Of a DNA stretch of 64,000 nt, positions 29,101 through 38,430 are shown in pieces. Source of the DNA: Proteiniclasticum ruminis (lineage in GTDB: Bacteria; Bacillota; Clostridia; Clostridiales; Clostridiaceae); the NCBI RefSeq assembly GCF_900115135.1, contig NZ_FOVK01000001.1, positions 912,372-976,371 on the forward strand. Reading direction: 5' to 3'. Numbering within the stretch: the stretch's first letter is position 1; the number at the start of each line of letters is the position of its first letter. Under the pieces are notes generated by a model. The model ran no database searches and was not told the origin of the DNA. It saw nothing but the letters and a program-made list of their open reading frames with translations. Made by a program: the position numbers and the translations under genes.

Positions 29101-30009
29101 CTATTTTGCGCGAAGCTTTAATGAAGACTGTATGATACGGTCCAAGAGGCCTTGATAGCTGAGCCCTATGCCCTTAGCACTCTTTGGGAACAAGGAGGTT
29201 CTCGTCATGCCTGGAAGTGTGTTGATTTCCAGAAGATAGGGCACTCCATCTCTGACAATAAAATCCACTCGGGCGTAGACATCACATTTCAATGCAGAGA
29301 ATGTTGTCAACGCCAGATCATTGATTTCGGACTGAAGCGCTTCTTCATATTCTATGATCACTTCCTCCGCTCCACCATCCTCATATTTGGACTGATAATC
29401 AAAAAAACCTCCCTTCACAGGCTTAATGATCAGAGTTGGCAAAGCCTCACCGTCCAGGATCGGCACTGTGATTTCATCTCCTTTGATAAACTCTTCCACC
29501 ATGACCTCAGAATCAACTTTCAGTCCTTCTTTGACTCCTTCAACAACTTCATCGAAGGATTTACAGATGAATGTGGCTACAGAGGATCCGCCTCTATTCG
29601 GCTTCACCACCACAGGATATTTTAGTGCTTCCACCATTTCTTTTGTTACCTCTGCAGCATTTTTTACAACAAACCACTCCGCTGTCCTTACCCCATGATT
29701 TCTGAGCACTGTCTTTGTCAGGTCTTTATCCATACAGAGAGCACTGGAGAGCATACCACACCCAGAATATGGAATCTCTAACGAATCCAGAATGCTCTGA
29801 ACGGTTCCATCTTCTCCATATTTACCATGAAGAGCCAGGAGAGCAAAATCAATTCCTTTTACTTTTTCAAATATGTCTGTTTTGGTATCCAGGATAATCT
29901 CAACACCCTCATAACCATTAAAATTAATATGATTCAGTATTTCTCTGCCGGAAGACAGGGAAACTTCCCTTTCACTGGAAATACCACCCATGATTACACC
30001 AATCTTCAT
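29101..30009 (-). CDS. ddl: D-alanine--D-alanine ligase
   Basis: 302 residues. IGVIMGGISSEREVSLSSG is the DdlB N-terminal signature, and the ATP-grasp region includes YPVVVKPNRGGSSVATF and PYLLEINTLPGMT. It makes the D-Ala-D-Ala dipeptide for peptidoglycan. The residue pattern is that of the normal vancomycin-sensitive enzyme rather than a VanA-type lactate ligase (EREVSLSSG with no obvious VanA substitutions). TGGAG site eight bases before the ATG. Confidence 0.95.
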   Translation of the reverse strand: MKIGVIMGGISSEREVSLSSGREILNHINFNGYEGVEIILDTKTDIFEKVKGIDFALLALHGKYGEDGTVQSILDSLEIPYSGCGMLSSALCMDKDLTKTVLRNHGVRTAEWFVVKNAAEVTKEMVEALKYPVVVKPNRGGSSVATFICKSFDEVVEGVKEGLKVDSEVMVEEFIKGDEITVPILDGEALPTLIIKPVKGGFFDYQSKYEDGGAEEVIIEYEEALQSEINDLALTTFSALKCDVYARVDFIVRDGVPYLLEINTLPGMTRTSLFPKSAKGIGLSYQGLLDRIIQSSLKLRAK

Positions 30010-30110
30010 TATCTACACTCCATTTTCTTATACATTGAAACTCTAAATTCCATTATTGCACCAATCATTTTTTCTTTCAAGACCATAGAATCATGGTTAA
30101 TCGCTTACAG

Positions 30111-30141
30111 AAAATAAAAAAGGCAGCTTTTTCAAGCTACC
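30111..30141 (-). terminator. Terminator overlapping the end of the histidine kinase gene
   Basis: GGTAGCTT / AAGCTGCC followed by TTTTTTATTTT. The kinase stop codon TAG (30139-30137) lies in the upstream arm. Confidence 0.85.
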
Positions 30142-32494
30142 TGTCTGAAGTCTGAAGATCGGAAAACTCAATGTCCACTCGATTTGTCGTTTTCTCATAG
30201 AAATCAATAATGCTGCCGGAATCCGATTCTCCTGGAATTCTTACATCAGGAAGAATGAGACGGAATGTGGTCCCAACATGAAGCTGGCTTTCCACCACAC
30301 AATCTCCACCCATGAGATTCATAAGTTTCTTTACAATGGACAGACCAATTCCCGTTCCCTCATTATCTCTGGTGGTAGATTTGTTCACCTGAATAAACCT
30401 GTCAAAAATTGTATCCACATTTTCAGGAGCAATCCCAATACCCGTGTCTTTCACATCAATAAAAATCTTTCCCGCTTCTTCATCCATGGTGAGATTCACA
30501 AATATTGTTCCTCCATCTTTGGTGAACTTAATGGCATTGCTTAGCAAATTGAGCAGTACCCGTTCCATGGATGGAAGATCGAACTGTACGACATGTTCTT
30601 CCACTTCCGTGTCAAAAATAATCTTCAGTCCTTTGTTTTCCGCATAATGAAGAATGGACATCACCGTGTCCTCTGTGAAGGTGACAATGTCATAATTATG
30701 CATATTCAGTTTGTAGAATCCAGAATCCACTTTTGTGATGTCCAGAATATTCGAGACAATACGCTGCAGTCTATACGAGTTGTGTCTGATGAGCCCCGCA
30801 TACTTTTCTCCTTTTTCCGCGTCAAACCCAGAGATTTCCATCATATCCAGTGCTGAGAGTATGACATTGATGGGTGTACGAAGTTCATGGGACATATTAG
30901 CAAAGAACTCATTGAACATTTTCTCATTCTCAGCAGCGATATAGAGTTTTCGAAGATTCGCCTCATTTTCTATCCTCAGCTCATGGAGCTTCACGGAATT
31001 TGTCACATTTCTTAAGAAAACCAGCATCTGCCACTTGTCTTTTTCTACACTGATGAGACGGAAATTCGGTTCAACGTATACATCCTGTCCTTTCTGGTCC
31101 TTCACCTTGAGGATATCAAGTTTCAGAATTTCTCCATACTGGATTTTATTGCCGATTTCGCTGAGTTCTCTATAGGAAAGCCCCATGAATCGCTCTTCCA
31201 TGGGATTCCTGACAAACCGGTTGTTTGGGATGTTTTTGAAGTCATTGTATACCATGTCATTTGCTTCAATGACTCTGTTTTTCCCGATATCATAAAGAAA
31301 AATGAAATCCGGAATGAGATTGAAGAAACTACGATATTTGTACTCAGACCGTTCCAGAGATTCCTGCATTGCTCTGATGACCGTGATATCTTTGGCTGTG
31401 ATACAGAAAATCTCTTCTGTGTCCTGTTCAAGATAAACCACATCCACATCCAAAATATACTGTTTCCCTTCCATCTCCAGTTTCATGGAAGCAGAATAGT
31501 TCATATTGTATTTGATGACTTCGTACTTTTCTCGGATATATCCTGATAAGTATGAATCCAGATATTTTCTGTAATGATTGAAGAACTGCTTGTATTTTGC
31601 ATTGGCATACAGAATTTCATATTTCGAGTTCACAAACACCGTGATATTCTCGTTATACTCTGCCGACTTAAAAAACATAAAAAGACTCTGCTTCAGTTCA
31701 TTTGTTTTCAGAATCATGGCATCTTTCTCTTTTATGATCCTGTAGAAAGCCACAGGTACAAATACGAGAAATGTGCTGTAGGTGAAAAGCATGAGCCTGT
31801 CTGATACAAAGAAAAGTCTTGAATCTGAAAACTCCACTGCCAGGCTCTCTGTGAAAACTGCTGCAAAATAAAGAAGACTCGTATAATAGACAGATAAATT
31901 CATGACATTCTTTTTCGTGAAAAAGGTATGGTAATACCATCCGCCCAGAAGAGGAACCGTTGCAAGCATCATAAGCTCGAAGACCTTCAGACTGGAATCC
32001 TGGAAAACCACAGCATCCTTGAACACGTAGTAGTTGAGTACGGTAAAGGCTATGAGTATCACAAGGATAGACCATACCATAACTTTCATATTGATCCGGA
32101 TCACTTCATTGTATGAAAAAGCGGCTGACATTGTAAATATCAGCATGATCAGCATGATGAGGTAAAACCCCAGAAAAATAGAGCTGATTCTGCCGTCGAT
32201 GAGGAAGAACCTGTTGCTGTATTCGATGATGGAACCAAAAAAGAACGAGAAAGCCAGCACATTGAAATACGCTTTCTTGGTGTACGATGCATAAAAAAAC
32301 AGCATGAGTGCGGATAGACCTGCCATAACCACAGTAGACGCACCATTGCTTTCCAGAAGAAACTCACTTCCGAAGCGCTGTGCCATAAACGCAAAAAAAT
32401 AAGACAGACCGAAGAGCATAAATAGGGTCAGAAGAATCAGCCCATTGGCGGCAATCAGGGTTCCGATGGTTTGTTTTGATTTCAACAGGCTCAC
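30137..32494 (-). CDS. Membrane sensor histidine kinase with multi-helix sensor and PAS domains
   Basis: 785 residues. About eight hydrophobic helices fill residues 10-240 (a MASE-like integral sensor), then two PAS-like regions (around SAEYNENITVFVNSKYEIL and EYKYRSFFNLIPDFIFLYD). HisKA phosphoacceptor FFANMSHELRTPINVIL lies near residue 533, followed by the HATPase with N box NLLSNAIKFTKDGG, G1 DVKDTGIGI and G2 GTGIGLSIV. No response regulator lies beside it, so the partner is elsewhere. The start GTG has GGAAGG very close; a TTG three codons later is an alternative. 18 bases after nth. Confidence 0.88.
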   Translation of the reverse strand: MSLLKSKQTIGTLIAANGLILLTLFMLFGLSYFFAFMAQRFGSEFLLESNGASTVVMAGLSALMLFFYASYTKKAYFNVLAFSFFFGSIIEYSNRFFLIDGRISSIFLGFYLIMLIMLIFTMSAAFSYNEVIRINMKVMVWSILVILIAFTVLNYYVFKDAVVFQDSSLKVFELMMLATVPLLGGWYYHTFFTKKNVMNLSVYYTSLLYFAAVFTESLAVEFSDSRLFFVSDRLMLFTYSTFLVFVPVAFYRIIKEKDAMILKTNELKQSLFMFFKSAEYNENITVFVNSKYEILYANAKYKQFFNHYRKYLDSYLSGYIREKYEVIKYNMNYSASMKLEMEGKQYILDVDVVYLEQDTEEIFCITAKDITVIRAMQESLERSEYKYRSFFNLIPDFIFLYDIGKNRVIEANDMVYNDFKNIPNNRFVRNPMEERFMGLSYRELSEIGNKIQYGEILKLDILKVKDQKGQDVYVEPNFRLISVEKDKWQMLVFLRNVTNSVKLHELRIENEANLRKLYIAAENEKMFNEFFANMSHELRTPINVILSALDMMEISGFDAEKGEKYAGLIRHNSYRLQRIVSNILDITKVDSGFYKLNMHNYDIVTFTEDTVMSILHYAENKGLKIIFDTEVEEHVVQFDLPSMERVLLNLLSNAIKFTKDGGTIFVNLTMDEEAGKIFIDVKDTGIGIAPENVDTIFDRFIQVNKSTTRDNEGTGIGLSIVKKLMNLMGGDCVVESQLHVGTTFRLILPDVRIPGESDSGSIIDFYEKTTNRVDIEFSDLQTSDR

Positions 32495-32512
32495 ATCCTT
32501 CCGAAAATACGC

Positions 32513-33166
32513 CTACTTCTCTTTTGGCATCAGCGTCTTTTTATTCTTCTTGTAGTAGGTGCAGAGATGATTGAGAGGGCATGCTCCGCACTGAGGCGAT
32601 CTGGCAGTGCAGATTCTTCTTCCGTGGAAAATGAGCAGGTGATGCGCATCAATCCATAGATTTTTGTCCAGCTTCTTCATCAAAGATTCTTCTGTTTTTT
32701 CTACGGTTTCTTCTTTGACGATGCCAATGCGGTTTGCCACACGGAACACATGGGTATCTACGGCAATGGCTGGAACGCCATAGGCATTGGATAGAACGAC
32801 ATTGGCAGTTTTTCTGCCTACACCAGGAAGTAAAACCAGCTCTTCCATGGTGCGGGGGACTTCTCCGCCATGTTTCTCCTTCAGGATCGGAAAAAGCTTC
32901 ATCAGATTACTTCCCTTGGATCTGTAAAGCCCTATGACTTTAATGTAGCTTTCAAGCTCCTCCATGGTCATCTGCAGGAAGTCTTCCAGTGTCTTATACT
33001 TCTGAAACATCTTCTCTGTAACTTCATTCACTTTTTTATCCGTCGCCTGTGCCGACAGTATCGTTGCTATCAGTAGCTGAAGCGGCGTTTCATGCTGGAG
33101 CTCACATTTTGCATCCGGATGAGTCCGGTATAGGATCTCCAGCACTTCTTTATTCTTTTTGTTCAT
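32513..33166 (-). CDS. nth: Endonuclease III (DNA glycosylase/AP lyase)
   Basis: 217 residues. Helix-hairpin-helix LVLLPGVGRKTANVVLSNA with the catalytic lysine, the catalytic aspartate in AVDTHVFRV, and a C-terminal four-cysteine [4Fe-4S] loop CTARSPQCGACPLNHLC. It removes oxidised pyrimidines. AAAGGA site before the ATG; 12 bases after plsC. Confidence 0.95.
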   Translation of the reverse strand: MNKKNKEVLEILYRTHPDAKCELQHETPLQLLIATILSAQATDKKVNEVTEKMFQKYKTLEDFLQMTMEELESYIKVIGLYRSKGSNLMKLFPILKEKHGGEVPRTMEELVLLPGVGRKTANVVLSNAYGVPAIAVDTHVFRVANRIGIVKEETVEKTEESLMKKLDKNLWIDAHHLLIFHGRRICTARSPQCGACPLNHLCTYYKKNKKTLMPKEK

Positions 33167-33178
33167 TATATATCCTTT

Positions 33179-33880
33179 CTATGCGCGATACACTCCTTGA
33201 TATTCTGTGGGAAGAAGCTCTGCGATACGGGTCATGATATAGTTCAGGGCAAAGAGATCATACTCTTCCTTGGACTGCTCTGGAGTTTTTTCTGGGACTT
33301 TAAAACTCTTTCCGACTCTTAAATCTATGATTCCCTTATGGAGTTTTTCTCCAGTCATATTCCCATCCTGATTGATGGGCAGAACCTTTTCTGATCCTGT
33401 CATTCCAAGAGGCACGATCTTCGCACCGGTCATTCTGGCAATGAGAAGTACTCCTTTCTTCCCTTCAATCATAGAACCGACTCTGGACCTGGTGCCTTCC
33501 GGGAAAATCATCACATTCTGCCCACTACGCAAAAGATTGATGATCTCTTTCATTGCCGCCTTATCCGGGGAGTTGGGCTTGATGTTGATGCTCTTGAACA
33601 CCTTCTTGAAGAGTCCTGTAAACAGGTCGCTGGATAACTTCTGTCCTGCCACGAAGGTGAGATCATATTCCGGCAGCACTGACTGTATGGCCGGGCCGTC
33701 TATATTGCTCAGATGATTGCATACAAACAGAATCGGCTCGTCTTTCCCGGGCAGATTCTCTCTATTATGAAGCTTCACCGTAGCAATCTTTGTGAAGATA
33801 TACTTTAATCCTCTTTTTGCCACAAATCTCTGGACACTTTCTGGTGATGAAGCCAAAGCTTTCAATATCATTTTTCTCAA
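33179..33880 (-). CDS. plsC: 1-acyl-sn-glycerol-3-phosphate acyltransferase family protein
   Basis: 233 residues. The NHxxxxD-like active site appears as CNHLSNIDGPA (one residue shorter before Asp than the canonical H-x4-D, as His-Leu-Ser-Asn-Ile-Asp, which does fit H-x4-D), and FPEGTRSRVG is the second acyltransferase block. It probably makes phosphatidic acid. The start is TTG 33880, eight bases after AAGGGG; ATG 33871 is an alternative. Confidence 0.88.
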   Translation of the reverse strand: MRKMILKALASSPESVQRFVAKRGLKYIFTKIATVKLHNRENLPGKDEPILFVCNHLSNIDGPAIQSVLPEYDLTFVAGQKLSSDLFTGLFKKVFKSINIKPNSPDKAAMKEIINLLRSGQNVMIFPEGTRSRVGSMIEGKKGVLLIARMTGAKIVPLGMTGSEKVLPINQDGNMTGEKLHKGIIDLRVGKSFKVPEKTPEQSKEEYDLFALNYIMTRIAELLPTEYQGVYRA

Positions 33881-33912
33881 AATTATTACCCCTTTTACTT
33901 TACTGATTCTAA

Positions 33913-34914
33913 TTATAGGTTGAAAATCTTCTCCAGTCTATGGTAGTACTCCCGGAGATACTCTGTAGGGAGCTTTTCCACATCCAGTGTATTGCCCTTT
34001 CTCACGAGCTCCACCATGGCATTTCTCTGCAGAAGCTTTTTCCCCCGCCATCCAGAGGATGTCTCTTTGTACTTCAGAAACTCCTGATTGGTGAGTTCTA
34101 AGAGTTCCAAGAGATTGGGATACTTCATATACTCTCGAGGTCTGAAAGCCTCAATAGAGCTGGTATTTACCTTTCTGTTGAGAGGACAGGATCTTTGACA
34201 GGTATCACAGCCAAACAGCCTCCCTTTAAAGAGGAGAAGGTCCTCATCAGGCACTTCCTTGCTCTGTGTAATGTATGACATGCATCTTTTGGTGTCATAA
34301 AACTCACTTCCTAAAATTTGAGTCGGACATGCTTTGATGCAGTTGGTGCAGTCTCCGCAGATGGCATGTAGAGGAATCTCCTGATAATCCCGTTCCCGGG
34401 TCTCCAGGACGAGATTTGTAAGTATCTCTCCCAAGAAAACATAGCTTCCGTACTCTTTTGTGATGAGCATATGATTCTTTCCAATCTCACCCACATAAGA
34501 AGCATAGGCGATATATCTCTCCGGCAGAGAATTGTTGTCCGCAAAGACTTTCGCTTCATATCCATGGCTTCGGATCACTTCTGCCAATTTCTCCAAATAG
34601 TCTTTCACAACAATATGATAATCCTGACCTAAGGTGTAAAGAGAAAAATACCCTTCTTTATGGATATAAGCATCATAAAAATATGGAAATGCTACAGATA
34701 TGATGGTTTGTGCATTTTCCATTTCCGACTGGAGGTTCACTTTTCTCATCAGATCATTTTCTTCAAAGGACGTTGTGAAATTCCTTTCGTCTCTTTCTCT
34801 GAAATAAGCCAGGCTGTCACGGGAAAGCGCCTGGGCTTTCATAAACCCATAATGCCTTAGCCCCAGGTCTTCAAGCTTTTCAATGACCTTACTCTGTATT
34901 CCTTCTGCTGACAT
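33913..34914 (-). CDS. queG: Epoxyqueuosine reductase
   Basis: 333 residues. The cobalamin-dependent N-terminal half includes RYIAYASYVGEIGKN. Two [4Fe-4S] motifs follow: CGDCTNCIKACPTQ and, after a Cys in KRCMSY, CDTCQRSCPLN. It reduces epoxyqueuosine to queuosine in tRNA. It lacks the long C-terminal HEAT-like extension of larger versions. Good AGGAGG site. First gene of the queG-plsC-nth-kinase run. Confidence 0.93.
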   Translation of the reverse strand: MSAEGIQSKVIEKLEDLGLRHYGFMKAQALSRDSLAYFRERDERNFTTSFEENDLMRKVNLQSEMENAQTIISVAFPYFYDAYIHKEGYFSLYTLGQDYHIVVKDYLEKLAEVIRSHGYEAKVFADNNSLPERYIAYASYVGEIGKNHMLITKEYGSYVFLGEILTNLVLETRERDYQEIPLHAICGDCTNCIKACPTQILGSEFYDTKRCMSYITQSKEVPDEDLLLFKGRLFGCDTCQRSCPLNRKVNTSSIEAFRPREYMKYPNLLELLELTNQEFLKYKETSSGWRGKKLLQRNAMVELVRKGNTLDVEKLPTEYLREYYHRLEKIFNL

Positions 34915-34976
34915 GCCATTCCCTCCTCATCCTTCATTACTCTTATTATAGTCGAAGTATCTTCAGAAAAAAACCG

Positions 34977-35010
34977 AAAAAAGAAGCTTCTCTGTCACCA
35001 GAAAAGCTTC
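34977..35010 (-). terminator. Terminator of the cysK-cysE operon
   Basis: GAAGCTT / AAGCTTC stem, followed on the minus strand by TTTTTT. Confidence 0.8.
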
Positions 35011-35016
35011 CCTCAA

Positions 35017-35574
35017 TTATATATAGTTATAATGGAGAAACCGTACTTCAGATTCCTCATTCTTCTGCACCAGTATTCTGGCAGGAATGCCCACAGCGGT
35101 TGCTCCTGCTGGCACACTTTTCAGCACCACAGAATTGGCCCCTACCTTAGCACCACTGCCGATGGTGATGGGTCCGAGTATTTTTGCTCCAGCTCCAATC
35201 AGCACTCGGTCACCGATATCAGGATGCCTTTTAGGTGCATCACAATCCGTTGCACCAAGGGTCACCCCATGATAAATGATACAGTCATCTCCTATGGTGG
35301 TGGTCTCACCGATGACAACTCCCATACCGTGGTCTATGAAAAGCCTTCTGCCGATTTTCGCTCCAGGATGGATTTCAATCCCGGTGGTGAATCGCGCAGT
35401 CTGACTGATCAGTCTTGCCAGAAAAAACAGTTTTTTTCTATATAAGAAATGAGCCATCCGGTAAGCAAAGAGGGCGTGTATCGTCGGGTACAGCAAGAGC
35501 ACCTCCAGATAAGATTTTGCCGCTTTATCATTTTTTAACACATTTTTTATATCTTCATGCAGCCCTCTAAACAT
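35017..35574 (-). CDS. cysE: Serine O-acetyltransferase, short form
   Basis: 185 residues. An N-terminal helical part is followed by left-handed beta-helix hexapeptide repeats ([36 protein letters not shown]). The active-site His-Asp region is IDHGMG, and GVTLGATD is the usual turn. It makes O-acetylserine for CysK. The short N-terminus is the EpsC/Gram-positive type. It follows cysK by 22 bases with a GAGGTG site. Confidence 0.93.
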   Translation of the reverse strand: MFRGLHEDIKNVLKNDKAAKSYLEVLLLYPTIHALFAYRMAHFLYRKKLFFLARLISQTARFTTGIEIHPGAKIGRRLFIDHGMGVVIGETTTIGDDCIIYHGVTLGATDCDAPKRHPDIGDRVLIGAGAKILGPITIGSGAKVGANSVVLKSVPAGATAVGIPARILVQKNEESEVRFLHYNYI

Positions 35575-35596
35575 TTTACACCTCTACTCTGACTGA

Positions 35597-36511
35597 TTAA
35601 TCAAATAGTCCCATGGAAATATACTTTTCTCCGCCATCTGGAGCCACTGTAACAACCTTTTTGCCTTTACCGAGTTTACGTGCAACTTCAAGTGCGCCAT
35701 AAAGGTTTGCCCCCGATGAGATTCCGATGAGAACGCCTTCTACCTGCCCAAAGGTTTTAGCTGTACTGAAGGCGTCTTCCGTGGACACTTTCAGGATTTC
35801 ATGAACAAATTCTCCATGGTAATTGTCCGGAACAAACCCAGCACCAATTCCCTGGATCTTATGAGGACCAGGATTTTCTCCGGATAGGACTGCAGAGGTG
35901 GCTGGCTCCACTGCCACAATCTTTACATTCTTGCCATGCTCTTTTGCATACTGTCCAAATCCGCTGATGGTTCCACCTGTGCCCACCCCTACAACAAAAG
36001 CATCCACATCTGGAAGATCTTCAAAAATCTCTTTTGCAGTGGTCTGATAATGCTTATTAGGATTTGCCTCATTCATAAACTGTTGTGGTATGAACCCAAG
36101 AGAACCAATTTCTTCTTTGATCTCTCCAGCTTTCTTGATGGCACCTTTCATTCCTGTGGCTGCTTCAGTCAGCACAAGTTCCGCGCCATATGCCTTAATA
36201 AGGGCTCGTCTTTCCTGGCTCATGGACTCCGGCATCACAATGATCACTCTGTATCCCTTCGCCTTTCCAAGCATGGCAAGAGCAATCCCTGTATTTCCGC
36301 TGGTTGGCTCAATAATTACAGAACCTTCTTTCAGAAGACCTTTCTTTTCAGCTTGCTCCAGCATACCAAGAGCAGCTCTATCTTTTGTACTTCCGGCGGG
36401 ATTCATTTTTTCCAGTTTCACATATACTTCTGCACGGTTTTCCGCATCAAATCCATTTACTTTCAGCAGCGGTGTTCCGCCAACAAGTTCAATCGCATTT
36501 TGATAAATCAT
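35597..36511 (-). CDS. cysK: Cysteine synthase (O-acetylserine sulfhydrylase)
   Basis: 304 residues. The PLP lysine lies in NPAGSTKDRAALGML, the substrate loop is EPTSGNTGIALA, and the phosphate loop is GVGTGGTISG. It joins sulfide to O-acetylserine. Promoter with overlapping operator just upstream. The C-terminal ISMGLFD is short but complete. cysE follows, so the two steps are co-expressed. Confidence 0.95.
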   Translation of the reverse strand: MIYQNAIELVGGTPLLKVNGFDAENRAEVYVKLEKMNPAGSTKDRAALGMLEQAEKKGLLKEGSVIIEPTSGNTGIALAMLGKAKGYRVIIVMPESMSQERRALIKAYGAELVLTEAATGMKGAIKKAGEIKEEIGSLGFIPQQFMNEANPNKHYQTTAKEIFEDLPDVDAFVVGVGTGGTISGFGQYAKEHGKNVKIVAVEPATSAVLSGENPGPHKIQGIGAGFVPDNYHGEFVHEILKVSTEDAFSTAKTFGQVEGVLIGISSGANLYGALEVARKLGKGKKVVTVAPDGGEKYISMGLFD

Positions 36512-36534
36512 GTATTTTCAACCTCACTTTTATA

Positions 36535-36594
36535 TCCTAGTGGATTACTAGGAATTCTGTTGTAAATATTACATCAAGCACAATCTTTTGTCAA
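36535..36594 (-). promoter_or_regulatory. cysK promoter with a CymR/Rrf2-like operator
   Basis: TTGACA (36594-36589), 17 bases, TAATAT (36571-36566). TCCTAGT-GGATT-ACTAGGA, a perfect 7-base inverted repeat at 36535-36553, covers the start region. Position and gene content suggest a cysteine/sulfur repressor of the Rrf2 (CymR) family; that identity is inferred. Confidence 0.7.
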
Positions 36595-36630
36595 TAAAAT
36601 ATGTACAGGAGAAGAAAACATCTGTATCGG

Positions 36631-36660
36631 AAAAACAAGAGGCGCTATTAAGCCCCTCTT
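36631..36660 (-). terminator. Terminator after the lipid kinase gene
   Basis: AAGAGG-G-GC / GC-G-CCTCTT stem with one mismatch, then GTTTTTCC on the minus strand. Confidence 0.65.
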
Positions 36661-36675
36661 ATCCCGTCTTGTTCC

Positions 36676-37569
36676 TTATATATGATTAGGGTCCACGCCA
36701 AGAACTTCAATTCCTCCTGCGATGCATTGAATATGAAGCGGAAAGTCCGGACCACGCTCTCCATCGATGTCGCTGACAATGAGTTCATCCGTTGTTTCAA
36801 TAAACAGTTCCTTCGTCTGGAAATAGAGAAGTCCCACCGGATCTTCCAGATGATCTCCCCGTAGCATTTTTGCCAGAAGAGGAACAATTTCCTTAAAACT
36901 GGCTTTGATCAGGATCACATCCAATAGTCCATCATTGGCTTTTGATTTGTAGGCAAAATCCAGATTCCCGGCGGTTCGTCCATTGAACACAAGAAGCGCA
37001 TACATATCTCCATCATAGGTCTTTTCTTCCGATGTGAACTTCACAGGAATTTTTCTGAATGTGGGAATCTGTTCCAGACCTTTTATGTAATAGGCCAGCT
37101 TACCGATGGCATTTTTTAATTCACTGTGTGTTTTCTGGGACACATCAGTTAACAGTCCGGTACTGGCTACATTGATAAAATATTTCTCGTTGATTTTGCC
37201 TACATCCATCTTCATGGGTGGCAGCCTGAACATTTTCTCCAAGGCTTTCGAAATATCCTTTGGTATTCCTATATACTTGGCATAATCATTGGCAGTTCCC
37301 ATGGGCAGGATCCCGATGGGCAGCCTGATATTTCTTTCCATCATATGGTTGATGAGAATATCCACTGTACCGTCACCACCGGCAATGAGAATCTGACTGT
37401 AGCCCTCATGGATGTCCTCCATGGCAACGGCCATGTTATGTTCCTCATCCAGTCTTTCAGGAACCACACGGTATCCATGTTTCTGGTGCACATCGATTAC
37501 CTCGTCCAGTTTATCCATGATATAGTTGTCTCCTGCATAAGGATTGTAGATAAATTTCACTTTTTTCAT
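36676..37569 (-). CDS. Diacylglycerol kinase-family lipid kinase (DagK/YegS type)
   Basis: 297 residues. KVKFIYNPYAGDN at the N-terminus, the nucleotide loop LIAGGDGTVDILI, and LPMGTANDYAKYIG identify the family. It phosphorylates diacylglycerol or a similar lipid at the inner membrane face. GGAGG site eight bases before the ATG. It is divergent from pssA, another lipid gene, across a ~340-base gap. Confidence 0.9.
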   Translation of the reverse strand: MKKVKFIYNPYAGDNYIMDKLDEVIDVHQKHGYRVVPERLDEEHNMAVAMEDIHEGYSQILIAGGDGTVDILINHMMERNIRLPIGILPMGTANDYAKYIGIPKDISKALEKMFRLPPMKMDVGKINEKYFINVASTGLLTDVSQKTHSELKNAIGKLAYYIKGLEQIPTFRKIPVKFTSEEKTYDGDMYALLVFNGRTAGNLDFAYKSKANDGLLDVILIKASFKEIVPLLAKMLRGDHLEDPVGLLYFQTKELFIETTDELIVSDIDGERGPDFPLHIQCIAGGIEVLGVDPNHI

Positions 37570-37817
37570 GGGATTCCTCCGAAATCATTCTTCTTAGATT
37601 CATTATATCGCAGATTTGAATCTTATGTGAGTATGAACTGCCGTTGATTGTATCTCTTTATTCTAGATTTTCATACTAGAACTCTGTGGGGCTATTCTAT
37701 ACCGTACCAGAAACTCGTCTTTCTTGCCATTCTTCCTTTTCATACACAGATATGATCTCTTTTTCTCCTTCCTTGCTTCTCCTTTCTATGAATTGCTCCA
37801 TCTTCTGAAAAAAGATT

Positions 37818-37845
37818 TTGTGAATCTCTCCACATCGTTTATAAT
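37818..37845 (+). promoter_or_regulatory. Promoter of pssA
   Basis: TTGTGA, 16 bases, TATAAT. Confidence 0.6.
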
Positions 37846-37870
37846 AAATGTATTCATGAAATTTTTAACG

Positions 37871-37899
37871 AAAGGAGAAGGATAATTTCGGCATTATCC
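37871..37899 (+). promoter_or_regulatory. Shine-Dalgarno separated from the pssA start by a hairpin
   Basis: AAAGGAG (37871-37877) is followed at once by GGATAAT-TTCGGC-ATTATCC (37880-37899), a perfect 7-pair stem. The only in-frame start, ATG 37910, is 32 bases from the Shine-Dalgarno linearly but about 12 if the hairpin is folded. Confidence 0.6.
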
Positions 37900-37909
37900 G
37901 TACTTATCT

Positions 37910-38422
37910 ATGCAAAGAGGATTTATCCCAAATATCTTAACATTCCTTAACCTCTCCCTGGGAATTCTCTCCATCATTGCTACGGTGAAAGGAGATTATC
38001 TGAACTCTGGACTCTTTATTCTAGGTGCTGGACTCGTTGACCGTTATGACGGAAGAATCGCCAGGCTGCTCCATGCGGAAAGTCCCTTGGGAAAAGAGCT
38101 GGATTCTCTTTCAGATCTCGTTTCCTTTGGCGTTGCTCCTGCCATTCAGACCTACTTTATGTTTGGTCTGGAAGATCTCACTCTTCTTGGCATCCTTCCA
38201 GTGCTTATTTTTCCAGTGGCAGGTTCTTACCGCCTGGCAAGGTACAATTCTCAGCACTTTGACGGAGTGTTCATGGGGCTGCCCATCACCATTGCGGGAT
38301 GTGTGCTGACACTGTTTCTTCTGCTTCTTAGAAACAGTCTCAATTTAAGATTCCTGGTCATCTTCCTGATGTTCTCCTTAGCCTATCTTATGGTTAGCAC
38401 CATAAAACTTCAAAAACGTTAG
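37910..38422 (+). CDS. pssA: CDP-diacylglycerol--serine O-phosphatidyltransferase
   Basis: 170 residues. The CDP-alcohol phosphatidyltransferase signature is DRYDGRIARLLHAESPLG followed by KELDSLSD, matching D-x2-DG-x2-AR-x8-G-x3-D-x3-D with all aspartates present. About five membrane segments. FIPNILTFLNLSLG at the N-terminus is typical of the serine enzyme. It makes phosphatidylserine. An in-frame TAA at 37883 excludes a longer form; the start is set by ATG 37910. Confidence 0.9.
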   Translation: MQRGFIPNILTFLNLSLGILSIIATVKGDYLNSGLFILGAGLVDRYDGRIARLLHAESPLGKELDSLSDLVSFGVAPAIQTYFMFGLEDLTLLGILPVLIFPVAGSYRLARYNSQHFDGVFMGLPITIAGCVLTLFLLLLRNSLNLRFLVIFLMFSLAYLMVSTIKLQKR

Positions 38423-38430
38423 TAAAAAAG

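Larger units (their letters stand above)
37570..37909. other. Intergenic region between the lipid kinase gene and pssA
   Basis: No coding frame with a ribosome site was found. It contains the pssA promoter (37818-37845), its Shine-Dalgarno and a hairpin (37871-37899). The remainder, 37590-37815, shows nothing I can assign. Confidence 0.6.
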
